A program made the position numbers and the translations under genes. This document shows positions 16,149 through 24,816 of a stretch of 64,000 nucleotides of DNA, one piece after another (the stretch's first letter is position 1; each line of letters starts with the position of its first letter). Source of the stretch: Pseudonocardia alaniniphila (GTDB lineage: Bacteria; Actinomycetota; Actinomycetes; Mycobacteriales; Pseudonocardiaceae); contig NZ_JAKXMK010000024.1 in assembly GCF_022524485.1 (NCBI RefSeq), positions 124,001 to 188,000 on the forward strand, read 5' to 3'. A model generated the notes under the pieces. The model did no database searches. It worked only from the letters and a program-made list of their open reading frames with translations, and was not told the DNA's origin.

Positions 16149-17342
16149 TCAGACGAAAGCCCCCATGCCCGTCAGTGCCCGCCCGACGATCAAGGTGTTG
16201 ATCTCCCGGGTTCCCTCGTAGGAGTAGAGGGCCTCTGCGTCGTTGAACACCTTGGCGATCCCGTAGTCGAGCACGATCCCGTTGCCGCCGAAGAGCTCCC
16301 TGGCGCGGGCGACGCTCTCCCGCAGCCGCGTGGTGCAGAACTGCTTCGCGAGCGCGGCCTGCTCGTCGCGGAAGATCCCCTGGTCCTGCAGCTGCGCCAC
16401 CCGCACCGCCATGCCCAGCGACGCCGTCAGGTTGCCGATGATCGTGGCCAGGTGCTCCTGGACCAGCTGGAACTTCGCGATCGGGCGGCCGAACTGCTCG
16501 CGGGAGACGGCGTAGTCCCGAGCCAGCTCGTAGGTGTTCATCATCGCCCCCACCCCGCTCCAGGCCACACCACCGCGGGTGGCCCGCAGCACGCGGGCGG
16601 TGTCGCGGAAGGAGTTCGCGCGGGCCAGCCGGTTCTCCTCCGGCACCCGGCAGTCGGTGAGCTCGATGTCCGCGTTCTGCACCGTGCGCAGGGCGAGCTT
16701 CCTCTCGATCTTGCGGGCGACGAAGCCCGGCGTGCCCTTCTCGACCACGAAGCCCTTGACCTCGCCGTCGCCCTCGTCGCGGGCCCAGATGATGTTCAGG
16801 TCGGCGAACGTGGCGTTGCCGATCCAGCGTTTGGCGCCGTTGAGGACCCATGTGCCGCCATCGCGGCGAGCGGTGGTGTGCACGCCGCCTGCCACGTCGG
16901 ACCCGTGGTCCGGCTCGGTGAGCCCGAAGGACCCGATCGCCTCCATCCTGCGCATCGGGGGCAACCATCGTTCCCGCTGCTCCTCGGAGCCGCACTCGTC
17001 GATCGTGCCCATGGCGAGTCCGGTGTGGACACCGAGGAAGGTGGCCATCGACGCGTCGGCCCGAGCGAACTCCGCCGCGATGAACGACGTGCACAGCTTG
17101 CTGCGTGCCGGGCGGCCGGGGAAGTCGATGCCGAGCCCGGCGATGTCGAGCGCCGCGATCTCCGGCACCAGGTGGTGCGGGAACTCCGCCCGCTCCCACT
17201 GGTCGAGGGCGATCGGCGCGACGTGCTCGGCGAGGAAGCCGCGCACCTTGTCGAGCAGATCGCGGTCCGCAGGCTCCAGCAGGTCGGCGTAGCCGTAGAA
17301 GTCGCCGGGCAGTGCGGCCGGCTCCTCGCCGTTGCGGGTCAT
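16149..17342 (-). CDS. Acyl-CoA dehydrogenase, glutaryl-CoA-dehydrogenase-like
   Basis: A 397-residue FAD enzyme of the acyl-CoA dehydrogenase family. The start is the ATG at 17342, seven bases after AAGGAGG; the frame is open a further 49 codons but has no ribosome site. GLTEPDHGSD, a flavin and substrate contact, is in the middle domain. The catalytic base is Glu376 in YSYEGTREINTLIVGRALTG, and this YEGT...TLIxGRAxTG ending is typical of glutaryl-CoA dehydrogenases rather than straight-chain enzymes. Oxidation and decarboxylation of glutaryl-CoA to crotonyl-CoA in lysine or tryptophan breakdown is the best guess, although no other gene of that pathway is adjacent. Partner would be electron-transfer flavoprotein. 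Confidence 0.82.
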   Translation of the reverse strand: MTRNGEEPAALPGDFYGYADLLEPADRDLLDKVRGFLAEHVAPIALDQWERAEFPHHLVPEIAALDIAGLGIDFPGRPARSKLCTSFIAAEFARADASMATFLGVHTGLAMGTIDECGSEEQRERWLPPMRRMEAIGSFGLTEPDHGSDVAGGVHTTARRDGGTWVLNGAKRWIGNATFADLNIIWARDEGDGEVKGFVVEKGTPGFVARKIERKLALRTVQNADIELTDCRVPEENRLARANSFRDTARVLRATRGGVAWSGVGAMMNTYELARDYAVSREQFGRPIAKFQLVQEHLATIIGNLTASLGMAVRVAQLQDQGIFRDEQAALAKQFCTTRLRESVARARELFGGNGIVLDYGIAKVFNDAEALYSYEGTREINTLIVGRALTGMGAFV

Positions 17343-17504
17343 GGGGTGTCCTCCTTGGTCGTCACGATCTGACCTCGGCGAGCCGATCCGCCGCGCCGGG
17401 ATCCCGGCCACGGCGGTGAAACCGGGCAGGACCAGGACATGGCCGGGTAGATCATGGTTACCGGGGTACCCGCATTGCGACCACTCCACGACCGAGAGGA
17501 CGTC

Positions 17505-18509
17505 ATGGTCGCCTTCGGCTACTCCTTACTGTGCGAGCAGCGCGGGCCGCGTGAGCTCGTCGCCGATGCCGTCGCCGCCGAGGACGCCGGCTTCGACTTC
17601 GAAGTGATCAGCGACCACTACTTCCCGTGGCTCGACTCGCAGGCCCACGCGCCCAACGCCTGGCCGGTGCTCGGAGCTGTGGCGGCAGCCACCGAACGCG
17701 TGCCGCTGATGACCTACGTGACCTGCCCGATCATGCGCTACCACCCGGCCGTCGTGGCGCACAACGCGGCCACCGTGGCCCTGCTGGCAGGCGGGGAGCG
17801 CTTCGTCCTCGGCCTGGGCGCAGGTGAGAACCTCAACGAGCACGTCATCGGCCAGGGCTGGCCCCCGGTGAACGTGCGGCACGAGATGCTCGGAGAGGCC
17901 GTCGAGATCATCGGGGAGCTGTTCACGGGCGACTACGTCAACCGGAGCGGCACCTACTACCGGGTCGACTCGGCGAAGCTCTGGGACGTCCCGGACGGCG
18001 GTGTCCCGATCGCGGTCGCGGTCTCCGGACGGCAGTCGATCGAGTCGTTCGCTCCGGTGGCGGATGCGATGGTGGCGGTCGAACCGCGCCCGGACCTGGT
18101 GCAGGACTTCGACGACGCCGCAGGCATGACACTGCCCAAGATCGGTCAGCAGCCGATCTGCTGGGGCACCGACCCCGACGAGGCGGCCGCGCTGGCCCAC
18201 GACCAGTTCCGCTGGTTCGCCGGTGGGTGGAAGGTCAACGCCGAGCTGCCCGGCCCCGCGGCCTTCGCCTCCGCCACCCAGTTCGTGCGGCGGGAAGACG
18301 TGGCCGAGGGACTCACCTGTGGCCCGGACGTGGCGGCCCACGTCGAAGCGGTACGGCCGTTCGTGGCCGCGGGGTTCACCCACGTCGCGCTCGTGCAGGT
18401 GGGCGGCGAGACACAGCCGGACTTCCTCACCTTCGCCGAGCGCGAACTGCTTCCCGCGCTCCGCGAGGAGTACGGCAAGCCCGGCGCCGCCCGGATCAAG
18501 GTGCGCTGA
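17505..18509 (+). CDS. LLM-class F420-dependent oxidoreductase
   Basis: A 334-residue TIM-barrel flavin/deazaflavin enzyme of the luciferase-like monooxygenase family. FGYSLLCEQRGPRELVADAV, VISDHYFPW, TYVTCPIMRYHPAVVA and FVLGLGAGENLNEH are characteristic of the F420-dependent glucose-6-phosphate dehydrogenase-like subgroup. The start is the ATG at 17505, preceded by GAGAGGA. The gene is divergent from the acyl-CoA dehydrogenase. Use of F420 rather than FMN is inferred from the subgroup. Whether it oxidises a sugar phosphate or another alcohol cannot be told. Downstream lies a 1.36 kb gene-free repeat region. Confidence 0.82.
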   Translation: MVAFGYSLLCEQRGPRELVADAVAAEDAGFDFEVISDHYFPWLDSQAHAPNAWPVLGAVAAATERVPLMTYVTCPIMRYHPAVVAHNAATVALLAGGERFVLGLGAGENLNEHVIGQGWPPVNVRHEMLGEAVEIIGELFTGDYVNRSGTYYRVDSAKLWDVPDGGVPIAVAVSGRQSIESFAPVADAMVAVEPRPDLVQDFDDAAGMTLPKIGQQPICWGTDPDEAAALAHDQFRWFAGGWKVNAELPGPAAFASATQFVRREDVAEGLTCGPDVAAHVEAVRPFVAAGFTHVALVQVGGETQPDFLTFAERELLPALREEYGKPGAARIKVR

Positions 18510-18898
18510 GCCCGCGACCGCACCGGCGGCATGTCTGTCCGGACCTGTCGCGCCGGAGCGTCGCCCGGTCAACGGGGGTGCGGGCAGCGAGCTGGGCCCG
18601 GCTGCGGGGCCGGGCCGAGTTGCGGGCCGAGTTGCGGGCCGAGTGGGTTCCGGCCGCGGGGCCGGGCTGAGCCGCCGGCGGGCCAAGCTGTCGGCGAGGC
18701 CGGGCTGCCGGGGCCAAGCTGCGGGTGGGGCCGGGCTGCCGGGACCGAGCCGCGGGGGCCAGGCTGTCGGGATGAGCCGCAGGCCGGGCCGGAGCTGCGG
18801 GGGCTGAGCCGGGCGGGCCGCGGACGAACGAGCGGCCCGCTCGTTCATTTCTGTCGGCGACCGTGCCGCTTGTTGGAGCGTGAGCCGCGGAGGCCTTT

Positions 18899-18965
18899 CA
18901 TGATCAGCTTTTGGGGCCGGGTAGCCGTGTTATCGGCGGTTGTGGGTCCCCGTCTGGTGATCTTG
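18899..18965 (+). repeat. 67-bp palindromic core A1
   Basis: Begins CATGATCA and ends TGATCTTG; the one changed base breaks the right TGATCA end. The inner stem GCCG-tgttat-CGGC is intact. The next core starts only 5 bp further on. Confidence 0.8.
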
Positions 18966-18970
18966 GGTTC

Positions 18971-19037
18971 CATGATCAGCGTTTGGGGCCTGTTAGCCGT
19001 GTCATCAGCAGTCGCGGGGTCCGATCTGGTGATCATG
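18971..19037 (+). repeat. 67-bp palindromic core A2
   Basis: Both ends are perfect (CATGATCA and TGATCATG). The inner loop reads tgtcat instead of tgttat. This copy is nearly abutting A1, with no hairpin module between them. Confidence 0.85.
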
Positions 19038-19110
19038 AGTCCGCAGGGTCGGCCGGCGGTGCGCAGAGCGGCCCGCTCGTCGGGATCCATCGGGCGGATG
19101 GGCCACTCGT

Positions 19111-19177
<67 letters not shown>

Positions 19178-19218
19178 TGGGTGGCTGCCATCCGGAGTTT
19201 TTGCCCGGGGTTCGCTTT

Positions 19219-19285
19219 CATGATCAGCGTTTGGGGTCGCGGAGCCGTGTTATCGACGGTTGCGGGGCCTGTTCTGGTGATCATG
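19219..19285 (+). repeat. 67-bp palindromic core A3
   Basis: Perfect CATGATCA/TGATCATG ends; the inner segment reads AGCCGTGTTATCGACGG. Preceded by TTT, as are several other cores. Confidence 0.85.
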
Positions 19286-19382
19286 GCACCGGGGCGGCTC
19301 GGACTGGTGGGCGAGCGGCCCATTCGTTCAGATGTATCGCCTGCGTGTGCTGCTCGTGGAGCCGCGCCGGGTGGGTCCCTTC

Positions 19383-19449
19383 CATGATCAGCGTTTGGGA
19401 CCTGGTAGCTGTGTCATCTGCTGTCGCGGGGCCCGATCTGATGATCATG
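19383..19449 (+). repeat. 67-bp palindromic core A4
   Basis: Perfect ends. The inner segment has paired changes (AGCTG...CTGCT) relative to A1, so part of the inner stem is altered on both sides. Linker to A5 holds the two-hairpin module. Confidence 0.85.
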
Positions 19450-19564
19450 GGGTCAGCGGCCGGTGCGCGAGCGGCCCGCTCGTCCGGATCTTCCGTGCGA
19501 ACGAGCCACTCGTTGGAGCCGGATCGGGGTAGCCGCCATCCGGAGCCCCGCTCGCGGTTGCTTC

Positions 19565-19631
19565 CGTGATCAACGTTCGGGGCCGGGGAGTCGTGTTATC
19601 GGCGGTTGCGGGGCCCGTTCTGGTGATCATG
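19565..19631 (+). repeat. 67-bp palindromic core A5
   Basis: Left end is CGTGATCA, one base off, as in core B2 of the other array; right end is TGATCATG. Inner segment GTGTTATCGGCGG as in A1. Confidence 0.85.
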
Positions 19632-19870
19632 GCTTCGCGGCGTGGCCGGCCCGGCGGGCGAGCGGCCCGCTCGTCCATCCCTGTCGTGCGGAAGGGCCAC
19701 TCGTTGAGCTCGGCTTCGCAGCCCTCCCGGCCGGGCCCCATCTCGGACGATCGGCGCGCTCGTCCAGGCCTACGCGAGAACGCGCCAATCTCGCCCCGCG
19801 TGTCCCCTCCAGGTGTATGAGCGGCGCGTTCGTCCCAGACCTACCGGGGCCGAAGTGCCGCTCATCCAGG

Positions 19871-21283
19871 TCACCGCCGGGCGTAGCTCTCCCTCGGGAG
19901 GTTGTAGGCCAGGTCCACCGCCGTCTCCAGCGCCTCGTCCAGGCCTAGACGGTGCTCGGCCACCAGACGGGCGAGGTGGCCGGCGTCCACTCGACGGGCC
20001 AGGTCGTGGCGGGCCGGGATGGAGAGGAACGCCCGTGTGTCGTCGACGAAACCCGTGGTGTTGTAGAAGCCCGCGGTGTCGGTGACGGCTTCGCGGAATC
20101 GGCGCATGCCGTCCGGCGTGTCGAGGAACCACCACGGGGCGCCGAGCCGCATCGCCGGGTAGACGCCGGCGAGTGGGGCGAGTTCGCGTGAGTAGGTGGT
20201 CTCGTCCACCGTGAACACCACGAGCCGGAACCGGGGGTCCCGCCCGAACGACTCCAGCAGCGGGCGCATTGCGCGGGTGAACTCGGTGGCCACCGGGATG
20301 TCGAAGCCCTGGTCCGGACCGTGGAGGGCGTGCACGGCGGGGTCGTGGTCGCGCAGCACGCCGGGGTGCACCTGCATCACCAGCCCGTCCTCGCAGCTCA
20401 TGCGGGCCATCTCGTGCAGCATGTGGCCGGCGAACGCGGCGGCGTCGGCCGGTTCGACGTGGCCTGCCCGCGCCGCGGCGTACACCCGGGCGGCCTCGCC
20501 GGCGGACAGCGGGGTGGTGTCGGTGCCGAGGTGCCCGTGGTCGGTGGCCATCGCTCCCGCCTCGACGAACGCACGGCGGCGCGCACGCAGCGCGTCGGTG
20601 AATCCGGTGTAGGAGCCCGTGTCGATGCCGGTCAGCTCGGCCAGCTGGTCGACGTCGGCCGTCCACGTAGGACGGTGGAGGTGCAGGAGGGCGTCGGGGC
20701 GGAAGGTCGGCACCACCTTGTCGCCCCATCCCTGCTCGCGCAGGACGGCGTGGTCCGGCAGCGTCGAGAGCGGGGAGTCGGTGGTGGCCAGCACCTCGAT
20801 GCCGAACCGCTCGAAGAGGGCCCGCGGCCGGAACTCGGGCTTGGCGAGGCGCTCGGCGATGTGCTCGTACAGCTCGTCGGCGGTGTCCTCGCCGGGCTGC
20901 ACCGTCACCTCGAAGATCTCGTGCAGCTCGTGCTCCAGCCAGTACCGCGTCGGCGTGCCCCGGAAGAGGTGCCATCCCGCGCAGAAGCGCCGCCAGATCA
21001 CACGTGGGTCGGTCTCGACGGGGCCGTCGCCGGCGGCGACGCCGAGATCGCGCAGCTCGGCCCCCTGCGACACGAGCATGCGCAGCAGGTAGTGGTCGGG
21101 CACGACGAACAGGCCGGCCGGGTCGGGGAAGGGCCGGTCCTGCGCCAACACGCCGGCGTCGACGTGCCCGTGCATGCAGACCAGCGGGAGATCACGCGTG
21201 GCGTGGTAGACCTCCCGCGCCACGGACCGCGTCGCGGGGTCGGCGGGAAGGGCTCGGTCGTCATCGAGCAGCAGGGGACGCAT
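19871..21283 (-). CDS. uxaC: Uronate isomerase
   Basis: A 470-residue amidohydrolase-superfamily enzyme that converts D-glucuronate to D-fructuronate or D-galacturonate to D-tagaturonate. CMHGHVDAG at 36-44 supplies the His-x-His metal ligands (His38, His40) equivalent to the family's DxHxH motif; later motifs include RYWLEHEL, FTDALRARRRAF, MQVHPGVLRD and FTVDETTYSRELAPLAGVYPAMRLG, WWFLD, all typical of UxaC. It is divergent from the lacI-importer-reductase operon and supplies the substrate for that operon's reductase. Its 3' end abuts repeat region A, whose last hairpin module ends at the stop codon. Confidence 0.92.
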   Translation of the reverse strand: MRPLLLDDDRALPADPATRSVAREVYHATRDLPLVCMHGHVDAGVLAQDRPFPDPAGLFVVPDHYLLRMLVSQGAELRDLGVAAGDGPVETDPRVIWRRFCAGWHLFRGTPTRYWLEHELHEIFEVTVQPGEDTADELYEHIAERLAKPEFRPRALFERFGIEVLATTDSPLSTLPDHAVLREQGWGDKVVPTFRPDALLHLHRPTWTADVDQLAELTGIDTGSYTGFTDALRARRRAFVEAGAMATDHGHLGTDTTPLSAGEAARVYAAARAGHVEPADAAAFAGHMLHEMARMSCEDGLVMQVHPGVLRDHDPAVHALHGPDQGFDIPVATEFTRAMRPLLESFGRDPRFRLVVFTVDETTYSRELAPLAGVYPAMRLGAPWWFLDTPDGMRRFREAVTDTAGFYNTTGFVDDTRAFLSIPARHDLARRVDAGHLARLVAEHRLGLDEALETAVDLAYNLPRESYARR

Positions 21284-21308
21284 CTAGCCTCCAATCGGTC
21301 TGAAAAGG

Positions 21309-21383
21309 ATTGCAATACACAGCATCGATTGGCAAGCGCCGCCACGGGCAAAGTGGGCCTTGACGTGGGGCAACAAACGGTTT
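21309..21383. promoter_or_regulatory. uxaC/lacI divergent control region with candidate LacI-type sites
   Basis: Two short palindromes stand out in the 154 bp between the divergent genes. ATTGCAAT at 21309-21316 is a perfect 8-mer, and AAAC-g-GTTT at 21375-21383 is a 9-mer. LacI-family proteins bind short palindromes of this kind, and the encoded regulator lies next door. Which one is used is not decidable from sequence. Confidence 0.35.
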
Positions 21384-21437
21384 CACACTCTCACGGCGAT
21401 TCACCCTGTGAGACGACCTGATGACGGAGGGACGCTG

Positions 21438-22475
21438 TTGGCCCCCACCATCCGTGACGTCGCCTCGGCCGCGGGCGTCTCGCAGTCCACGGTCTCGCGC
21501 GCCCTCTCGATGCCGGAGCTGGTGAATCCGGCGACCCGGGCACGGGTGCTGGAAGCGGCCGGCCGACTCGGCTACCAGCCCAACCGCGCGGCCCGCGGGC
21601 TGATCACCGGGCGCACCGGCAACCTCGGCCTCATCGTTCCCGATCTGTCCAACCCATTCTTCTCGTCCGTGGTCAAGGGCGTGCAGGCGGCGGCCCGAGG
21701 GGCCGACTACTCGCTGTTCATCGCCGACACCGACGAGGAGGCGAGCGCCGAGATCGAGTTGCTGCGGGCGCTCACCAGACAGGTCGACGGCATCGTCCTC
21801 TGCTCGCCCCGTTCGCCCGACGACGATCTTGCCCGCGTCGGCGTGGACAGCTCGGTCGTCCTCATGAACCGGCGCATCGAGGGGCGCCCGAGCGTCACCG
21901 TCGACAACGCCGACGGGATGCGGCAGGCGGTGGAGCACCTGTCCGCGCTCGGCCACCGGCGGATCGCTTACGTCGCCGGGCCGCGGACGTCCTGGTCGAA
22001 CGCCCAGCGGGAGCGGGGACTGCATCAGAGCGCGGAGGACACCGGCAGCGATCTCGTGCACCTCGGCCACTTCCCGCCGCGGTTCGAGGGCGGTGTCGCC
22101 GCCGCCGATCTGGCACTCGCCTCCGGCGCGACGGCGGTGATCGCCTACAACGACGTGGTGGCGCTGGGACTGCTGAGCCGCCTGGGCTCGCGTCAGGTGT
22201 CGGTGCCCGACGAGATCAGCGTGCTGGGCTGCGACGACATCAGCATGTCGGCGATGACCCACCCGGCTCTGACCACCGTCTCCATCCCCAAGTGGGAGGC
22301 GGGTCGGGCCGCTGTCGTTCTGCTTCTCTCGCTGCTCGCCGAGGGCACCGCCGACTCGCCTGCTCCTGATCGCGAGCTCTCCGCCCAGCTCATCGTGCGC
22401 GCCACCACCGGTGTCGCCCCCGCCACCAGCCGTCCTGTACCGGGCGGCCACTCCATGAAGGGACCGACCGGATGA
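21438..22475 (+). CDS. LacI-family transcriptional regulator of the uronate locus
   Basis: A 345-residue regulator from the TTG at 21438, seven bases after GGAGG; the longer frame lacks a ribosome site. The HTH TIRDVASAAGVSQSTVSRAL at about 4-23 and the hinge region YQPNRAARGL are textbook LacI. The ligand domain has LGLIVPDLSNPFFSSVVKG and ends with the usual LGCDDISMS...LTTVSIPK segment. It leads the importer operon and its stop overlaps the next start (ATGA), so it is probably autoregulated. A uronate or its catabolic intermediate is the inferred effector. Confidence 0.9.
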   Translation: MAPTIRDVASAAGVSQSTVSRALSMPELVNPATRARVLEAAGRLGYQPNRAARGLITGRTGNLGLIVPDLSNPFFSSVVKGVQAAARGADYSLFIADTDEEASAEIELLRALTRQVDGIVLCSPRSPDDDLARVGVDSSVVLMNRRIEGRPSVTVDNADGMRQAVEHLSALGHRRIAYVAGPRTSWSNAQRERGLHQSAEDTGSDLVHLGHFPPRFEGGVAAADLALASGATAVIAYNDVVALGLLSRLGSRQVSVPDEISVLGCDDISMSAMTHPALTTVSIPKWEAGRAAVVLLLSLLAEGTADSPAPDRELSAQLIVRATTGVAPATSRPVPGGHSMKGPTG

Positions 22476-23680
22476 GGATGCAATGGCGCACCGCTCTGAC
22501 TGCGGGCGGGGTCTGCGCACTCCTGCTCATGACGGCCTGCGGCGCGCCGGGAGGGCCACCTGCGGCCGAGGTGCCTGCGGGGGAGGTGCCGGCCCGCCCG
22601 AGCGCACCGGTGACGCTGAACGTGCTGGACGTCGCGGGCAACCTCCAGCTGACTCAGGGGATGATCGACGAGTTCGTGGCGCAGAACCCGGACGTCGTCT
22701 CGCGCGTCACGTATGAGAAGGCGGCGGCGCCGGAGATGGCGGGCAAGATCAAGGCCCAGCAGGACGCCGGGCGCATCAACATCGACCTCGTGCTCACCGG
22801 CACCGACGGGCTCTCCGCGGGTGCCGAGCAGGGCCTGTTCACGCCCCTGCTGCCGCAGTTCGGGGATCGGCTGACGGGGATGAAGGACTACCTCGAGCCC
22901 GCCGCCGCGATGCAGGAGTTGGCCGCCGACCAGGGCGTGGTCATCACCTACTACCCGTCAGGGCCGCTGCTGGAGTACGCCCCCGACCGCGTGCCCGACC
23001 CGCCGAACACCGCCGACGAACTGCTCGCCTACGCGGCGGCGCACCCGGGCAAGGTCGGCTACGCGCGCCCGTCCAACTCCGGGCCCGGACGCACCTTCCT
23101 GATGGGGCTGCCCTACATCCTCGGCGACTCCGACCCCAAGGACCCGGTGAACGGCTGGGCGAAGACGTGGGCGTACCTGGCTGAGCTGAACAAGCACATC
23201 GAGTCCTACCCGTCGGGCACCGCGGACACGATGAAGAACCTGGCCAACGGCACCTACGACATCATCGTCAGCACCACCGGATGGGACATCAACCCGCGCG
23301 CGCTGGGCACCGTGCCCGCCGACTACAAGGTCACCACGCTCGACGGGTTCACCTGGGTGACCGACGCCCACTACGCCGCGATCCCGAAGGGTGTCTCGGC
23401 CGACAAGCAGTCGGCGGTGCTCGCGCTGCTCGCGTTCATGCTCACCCCGCAGCAGCAGGCGAAGGCCTACGACACCGGCTACTTCTACCCCGGCCCGGCG
23501 ATCAAGGGCGTCACGCTCGACATGGCACCGCAGCAGAGCCGCGACGTGATCGCCCAGTTCGGCCGTCCCGAGTACGAGGCTCTGATCCGCGATCACCCCA
23601 CCGCCACCCCGCTGGCCACGAAGGACATGGTCGCCGCGTTCGACCGCTGGGACCGCGAGATCGGCGGTGGCAGCCGGTGA
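22472..23680 (+). CDS. ABC importer substrate-binding lipoprotein
   Basis: A 402-residue extracellular solute-binding protein (family 1 type). The signal peptide ends in LLLMTACGAP with lipobox Cys23, so it is anchored to the outer face of the membrane. The mature part has the two-lobe pattern, for example LNVLDVAGNLQLTQGMIDEF and YYPSGPLLEYAPDRVPDPPN. It overlaps lacI by ATGA and the ATPase gene by GTGA, giving a tightly coupled operon. Family-1 binding proteins with this type of permease transport polyamines, iron or sugar acids; a hexuronate or oligouronide is inferred from the flanking uxaC and reductase genes. Confidence 0.87.
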   Translation: MRMQWRTALTAGGVCALLLMTACGAPGGPPAAEVPAGEVPARPSAPVTLNVLDVAGNLQLTQGMIDEFVAQNPDVVSRVTYEKAAAPEMAGKIKAQQDAGRINIDLVLTGTDGLSAGAEQGLFTPLLPQFGDRLTGMKDYLEPAAAMQELAADQGVVITYYPSGPLLEYAPDRVPDPPNTADELLAYAAAHPGKVGYARPSNSGPGRTFLMGLPYILGDSDPKDPVNGWAKTWAYLAELNKHIESYPSGTADTMKNLANGTYDIIVSTTGWDINPRALGTVPADYKVTTLDGFTWVTDAHYAAIPKGVSADKQSAVLALLAFMLTPQQQAKAYDTGYFYPGPAIKGVTLDMAPQQSRDVIAQFGRPEYEALIRDHPTATPLATKDMVAAFDRWDREIGGGSR

Positions 23681-24801
23681 CCGAAAGGTCGTTCACCGAA
23701 CTTCGGCTCGATGGTGTGGGACGCCGGTTCGCAGGCAAGGACGCACTGGTCGACCTCGATCTGACGATCAGAGCGGGCGAGTTCATCGCGCTGCTCGGGC
23801 CGTCGGGGTGCGGGAAGTCGACGGCGCTGAACTGCCTGGCAGGCCTGCTCCCCCTCACCACCGGGAGCATCTGGCAACGGGGGCCGGAGGGGGAGCGGCG
23901 GATCGACACGCTGCCCCCGGAGAAGCGCGGGTTCGGCATGGTGTTCCAGAGCTACGCGCTCTTCCCGCACATGTCGGTGCGCCGCAACGTCGCCTTCGGG
24001 CTGCAGATGCGGCGGCTGCCCCGCGCCGAGGTCGTGCGCCGCACCGCCGAGGCGATCAGCCTCGTCCAGCTCGACGAGCACGCGAGCAAGCTGCCCGGCC
24101 AGCTCTCCGGCGGGCAGCAGCAACGCGTGGCGATCGCCCGCGCGGTGGTGCTGGAGCCCTCGCTCGTGCTGATGGACGAACCGCTGTCCAACCTGGACGC
24201 GAAGCTACGGCTGGAGATGCGGTCGGAGATCCGCAGGCTGCACCAGTCGCTGGGGCTCACCACGGTCTACGTCACGCACGACCAGGAGGAGGCGCTCTCG
24301 CTCGCCGACCGGCTCGTCGTGCTCCGCGAGGGGCGGGTGCAGCAGATCGGCACATCCGAGGAGCTGCACACCCGGCCGTCGAACTGGCACGTCGCCGACT
24401 TCATGGGCTTCCGCAACATCATGGAGGTCGACGTCACGCACGTGAGCGGCACGGAGGTCGCGGTGGCGGCAGGCGAGCTGCGCCTGCGCGGCACGGCGAC
24501 GGCCGACGTGTCGGTCGGGGACCGGGTGGTGGCAGCCGTGCGTCCCGAGGACGTTCTGGTCGGCACGGCGGACGGACCGGACGGAACACCGGCCACCGTG
24601 GAGGTGGCGGGGTACCAGGGGCGCGAGCTCGCCGTGGAGGTCCGCACGTCCGACGGCCGGGCGCTGCACCTGCGCACCGAGCAGCGGCTGGCGCCGGGCG
24701 ACGCCGTCACCCTGACCATCGACCCCCAGCGGCTGCTCATCTACCCACTCGCAGCGGGTGAGCACGTCCCGGAGCCGCTCGTGGCCGCGGTGCCGTCGTG
24801 A
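23677..24801 (+). CDS. ABC importer ATP-binding protein
   Basis: A 374-residue ATPase of the PotA/UgpC type. The GTG at 23677 overlaps the previous stop. Walker A GPSGCGKST at 41-49, Q-loop VFQSYALFPHMSV, signature LSGGQQQRVAIARA, Walker B VLMDEPLSNLD and the switch THDQEEAL are all intact, followed by a C-terminal TOBE-like domain (VRPEDVLVG...). It powers the two permeases encoded downstream. The last 14 bases are duplicated in tandem, which separates its stop from the next start (see the separate entry). Confidence 0.92.
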   Translation: MTERSFTELRLDGVGRRFAGKDALVDLDLTIRAGEFIALLGPSGCGKSTALNCLAGLLPLTTGSIWQRGPEGERRIDTLPPEKRGFGMVFQSYALFPHMSVRRNVAFGLQMRRLPRAEVVRRTAEAISLVQLDEHASKLPGQLSGGQQQRVAIARAVVLEPSLVLMDEPLSNLDAKLRLEMRSEIRRLHQSLGLTTVYVTHDQEEALSLADRLVVLREGRVQQIGTSEELHTRPSNWHVADFMGFRNIMEVDVTHVSGTEVAVAAGELRLRGTATADVSVGDRVVAAVRPEDVLVGTADGPDGTPATVEVAGYQGRELAVEVRTSDGRALHLRTEQRLAPGDAVTLTIDPQRLLIYPLAAGEHVPEPLVAAVPS

Positions 24802-24816
24802 GGGTGCCGTCGTGAG
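24789..24816 (+). repeat. Perfect 14-bp tandem duplication at the ATPase-permease junction
   Basis: GGTGCCGTCGTGAG occurs at 24789-24802 and again at 24803-24816. The first copy carries the ATPase stop codon, the second the GTG start of the permease. One copy alone would give the GTGA overlap seen at the neighbouring junctions. Confidence 0.9.
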
